Shown: positions 63,925-64,000 of the stretch, in pieces | Layout of the letters: every line of letters begins with the position of its first letter | Position numbering within the stretch: the first letter of the stretch is position 1 | Assembly (NCBI RefSeq): GCF_000972845.2 | Contig: NC_040028.1 | Coordinates: 10,176,038 to 10,240,037 of the forward strand | Length of the DNA stretch: 64,000 nt | DNA from: Larimichthys crocea | Lineage: Eukaryota; Chordata; Actinopteri; Sciaenidae | Reading direction: 5' to 3' | Made by a program: the position numbers and the translations under genes | Notes under the pieces: model-generated | Seen by the model: only the letters and a program-made list of their open reading frames with translations | Told to the model about the DNA's origin: nothing | Database searches by the model: none

Positions 63925-64000
63925 ATGCATTCAACTGTGTATTTGAGGACACACACAGGCTGTTGTTACAAGTGTGTATACAATACATGGTTGTTTGTGT

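Larger units (their letters stand above)
41871..64000 (-). other. erbb4: erbb4 intron 1, 3' part
   Basis: The intron ends at the acceptor next to exon 2 and continues past the right end; exon 1 with the signal peptide is not in the window. It holds a G-rich tract (43397), a SINE with target duplication (43939), a GACA/GATA array (44598), several teleost interspersed repeats (48030, 52249, 53868, 56468, 57767, 61805, 63415), CA/GT arrays, and candidate regulatory stretches near 45480, 51030, 54230, 58850 and 60160. In 41880-43380, 44100-44590, 44700-45470, 45700-48020, 48320-50870, 51600-52240, 52460-53860, 54570-56200, 56600-57530, 58140-58840 and 62320-63400 I see no feature beyond short simple repeats. 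Confidence 0.9.

Overview
The window is a piece of vertebrate, almost certainly teleost fish, nuclear genome. No operon, compact coding or bacterial signal is present. The only coding sequence I can support is two exons on the minus strand, 339 bp in total (about 0.5% of the window). They encode consecutive parts of the extracellular L1 domain of the receptor tyrosine kinase ErbB4 (HER4). Long CA/GT arrays, tRNA-derived SINEs, GGATGGATGG-tailed retroposon ends and a non-autonomous hAT element fit a teleost, and in my judgement a spiny-rayed (percomorph) one. I cannot name the species or say which teleost paralogue (erbb4a or erbb4b) this is.

Layout, in transcription order on the minus strand: 64000 to 41871 is the 3' part of intron 1; 41870 to 41719 is exon 2 (152 bp, enters in phase 1, leaves in phase 0); 41718 to 12351 is the complete intron 2 (29,368 bp); 12350 to 12164 is exon 3 (187 bp, phase 0 to phase 1); 12163 to 1 is the 5' part of intron 3. 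Exon 1 with the signal peptide lies beyond the right end, and exon 4 onward beyond the left end. Reading frame, splice phases and canonical AG/GT borders agree between the two exons, so they belong to one intact transcript.

The introns hold the rest. Clear insertions are a 198-bp hAT-type MITE with a perfect 8-bp target duplication (28938-29135) and a SINE with a perfect 10-bp target duplication (43939-44072). There are also two copies of another tRNA-like SINE (5817, 19147), two ends of one GGATGGATGG-tailed family in opposite orientations (26676, 52249), a LINE 3' end (63415) and a dispersed repeat present twice (1371, 32940). A minisatellite of about 42 bp (27838), several inverted repeats and many microsatellites complete the repeat content. 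Between them are stretches of mixed, non-repetitive sequence with clustered homeodomain-, SOX-, NFI- or TALE-like words. These are candidate conserved non-coding enhancers of erbb4 or a neighbour, but that is inference, since conservation cannot be tested here.

I found no unknown multi-gene system. The most unusual pieces of structure are a perfect 21-bp-arm hairpin at 20713-20761, the hAT MITE with its C-run core, the 42-bp minisatellite beside a transposon-like end, and a palindromic TALE-type site inside a candidate enhancer at 13540-13880.
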